Part shown: positions 25,994 through 26,226 of the stretch, in pieces
Position numbering within the stretch: the stretch's first letter is position 1
Layout of the letters: the number at the start of each line of letters is the position of its first letter
Source of the DNA: a virus
Reading direction: 5' to 3' (one strand)
Length of the DNA stretch: 26,226 nucleotides
Virus record (IMG/VR): IMGVR_UViG_3300020442_004443
Location: 1-26,226 of that record
Translations under genes and position numbers: made by a program
The notes under the pieces: generated by a model
Databases searched by the model: none
Seen by the model: the letters and a program-made list of their open reading frames with translations, nothing else
Told to the model about the DNA's origin: nothing

Positions 25994-26141
25994 ATCTATG
26001 TCCAAGTCGTTCGAGTATGAACGGCAAGCAAGATTAATTGATGAATGTAGAGACCTCGATGAATTGAAAAATATTTGCAAGTCTTATGCAAAATTGTATT
26101 TCAAACAACAAGAAGTTTTACAGGCGTTACCTGCTCTATAA
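25968..26141 (+). CDS. Small acidic/helical protein, 57 residues, overlapping the previous gene
   Basis: Translation from ATG 25968 gives MNPDEITLESMSKSFEYERQ, ARLIDECRDLDELKNICKSY, AKLYFKQQEVLQALPAL, with a TAA at 26139-26141. It is predicted to be almost entirely helical, with two Cys (residues 27 and 37). Support for a real gene: an ideally placed AGGAG, translational overlap of 26 bases with the upstream gene, and sensible composition throughout. The layout (a short ITLE segment, a SFExxRQ helix and a LYxxQ helix) loosely recalls NblA phycobilisome degradation adaptors, which some cyanophages carry. That similarity is weak and unverified. Alternatively it is a regulator or a small assembly protein. 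I recall comparable SFEYE...KLYxxQQE proteins in cyanophages, annotated as hypothetical. Confidence 0.75.
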   Translation: MNPDEITLESMSKSFEYERQARLIDECRDLDELKNICKSYAKLYFKQQEVLQALPAL

Positions 26142-26148
26142 ATAGAGC
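26133..26148 (+). terminator. Hairpin overlapping the gene end, weak terminator candidate
   Basis: GCTCTA (26133-26138) pairs perfectly with TAGAGC (26143-26148) around a TAAA loop, starting in the last codons of the 57-residue gene. It is followed by ACATTTTATAG, a poor U tract. A 6-pair stem with half A/T is weak, so it may not terminate. It also contains a late promoter motif. Confidence 0.35.
26137..26144 (+). promoter_or_regulatory. Late promoter motif TATAAATA inside the hairpin
   Basis: An exact T4-type late consensus spanning the stop codon of the 57-residue gene, 47 bases before the next start. Confidence 0.55.
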
Positions 26149-26158
26149 ACATTTTATA

Positions 26159-26166
26159 GATAAATA
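26159..26166 (+). promoter_or_regulatory. Second late promoter motif GATAAATA
   Basis: One base off the consensus, 25 bases before the ATG at 26192 and 22 bases downstream of the TATAAATA at 26137. Its distance to the start resembles the promoter of gene 25. Confidence 0.5.
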
Positions 26167-26191
26167 GTTGAAATATAAAATAAAATACTAA

Positions 26192-26226
26192 ATGTCTGCC
26201 GTATATGTAAATAATCTGACAATTAA
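26192..26226 (+). CDS. Start of a further gene, 3'-truncated; probable structural protein
   Basis: ATG at 26192 opens MSAVYVNNLTI and continues past the window edge. The position just after tandem late promoter motifs and at the end of a structural cluster suggests another late virion gene. The N-terminus resembles starts of cyanophage structural proteins I have seen, but 11 residues are too few to name it. No Shine-Dalgarno site is visible. Confidence 0.6.
   Translation, partial: MSAVYVNNLTI

Noticed and set aside
1-26226. tRNA genes, integrase, insertion sequences or photosynthesis genes
   Set aside because: None was seen; essentially all the DNA is taken up by the listed coding regions and gaps are under 60 bases.

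Overview
The window is a late structural-gene segment of a T4-like myovirus, most likely a cyanophage of marine Synechococcus or Prochlorococcus. The evidence is the AT-rich base composition, all genes on one strand in tight head-to-tail order, T4-type late promoter motifs (NATAAATA), baseplate genes 25-6-(7 position)-8 in order, and very large modular baseplate proteins followed by a DUF4815 protein, a layout typical of cyanomyoviruses. There is no tRNA, integrase, insertion sequence, CRISPR array or photosynthesis gene.

Layout. Positions 1-609 hold the 3' part of a conserved phage protein of unproven function whose motifs suggest an ATP-grasp-like fold. A 50-base gap with a late promoter motif leads to gene 25 (660-1061), gene 6 (1065-2975) and a giant open frame of 4,654 codons (2977-16941) in the position of T4 gene 7. 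A second promoter motif (16951-16958) precedes gene 8 (16978-18549), followed by a 2,407-residue DUF4815 protein (18553-25776), a 71-residue small protein (25778-25993) and a 57-residue protein that overlaps it (25968-26141). The last 85 bases carry a hairpin fused to a late promoter motif, a second promoter motif and the first 11 codons of another gene.

How the genes fit together. By analogy with T4, gp25, gp6, the gene 7-position protein and gp8 form the baseplate wedge, and the DUF4815 protein occupies the place of T4 genes 9/10 and probably lies at the baseplate periphery. The striking feature is that the giant protein, gp8 and the DUF4815 protein share the same small beta-rich modules (a GGSGY type and an RGxxG type). 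The giant protein adds at least two further repeat families, a YHYH-like domain and an alpha-helical domain. The region looks like a baseplate elaborated by module shuffling. No clearly new system is evident. The best candidates for novelty are the module sharing, the large insertions in gp8, the two small proteins at the right end, the hairpin-promoter overlap and the possible ATP-grasp protein at the left edge.
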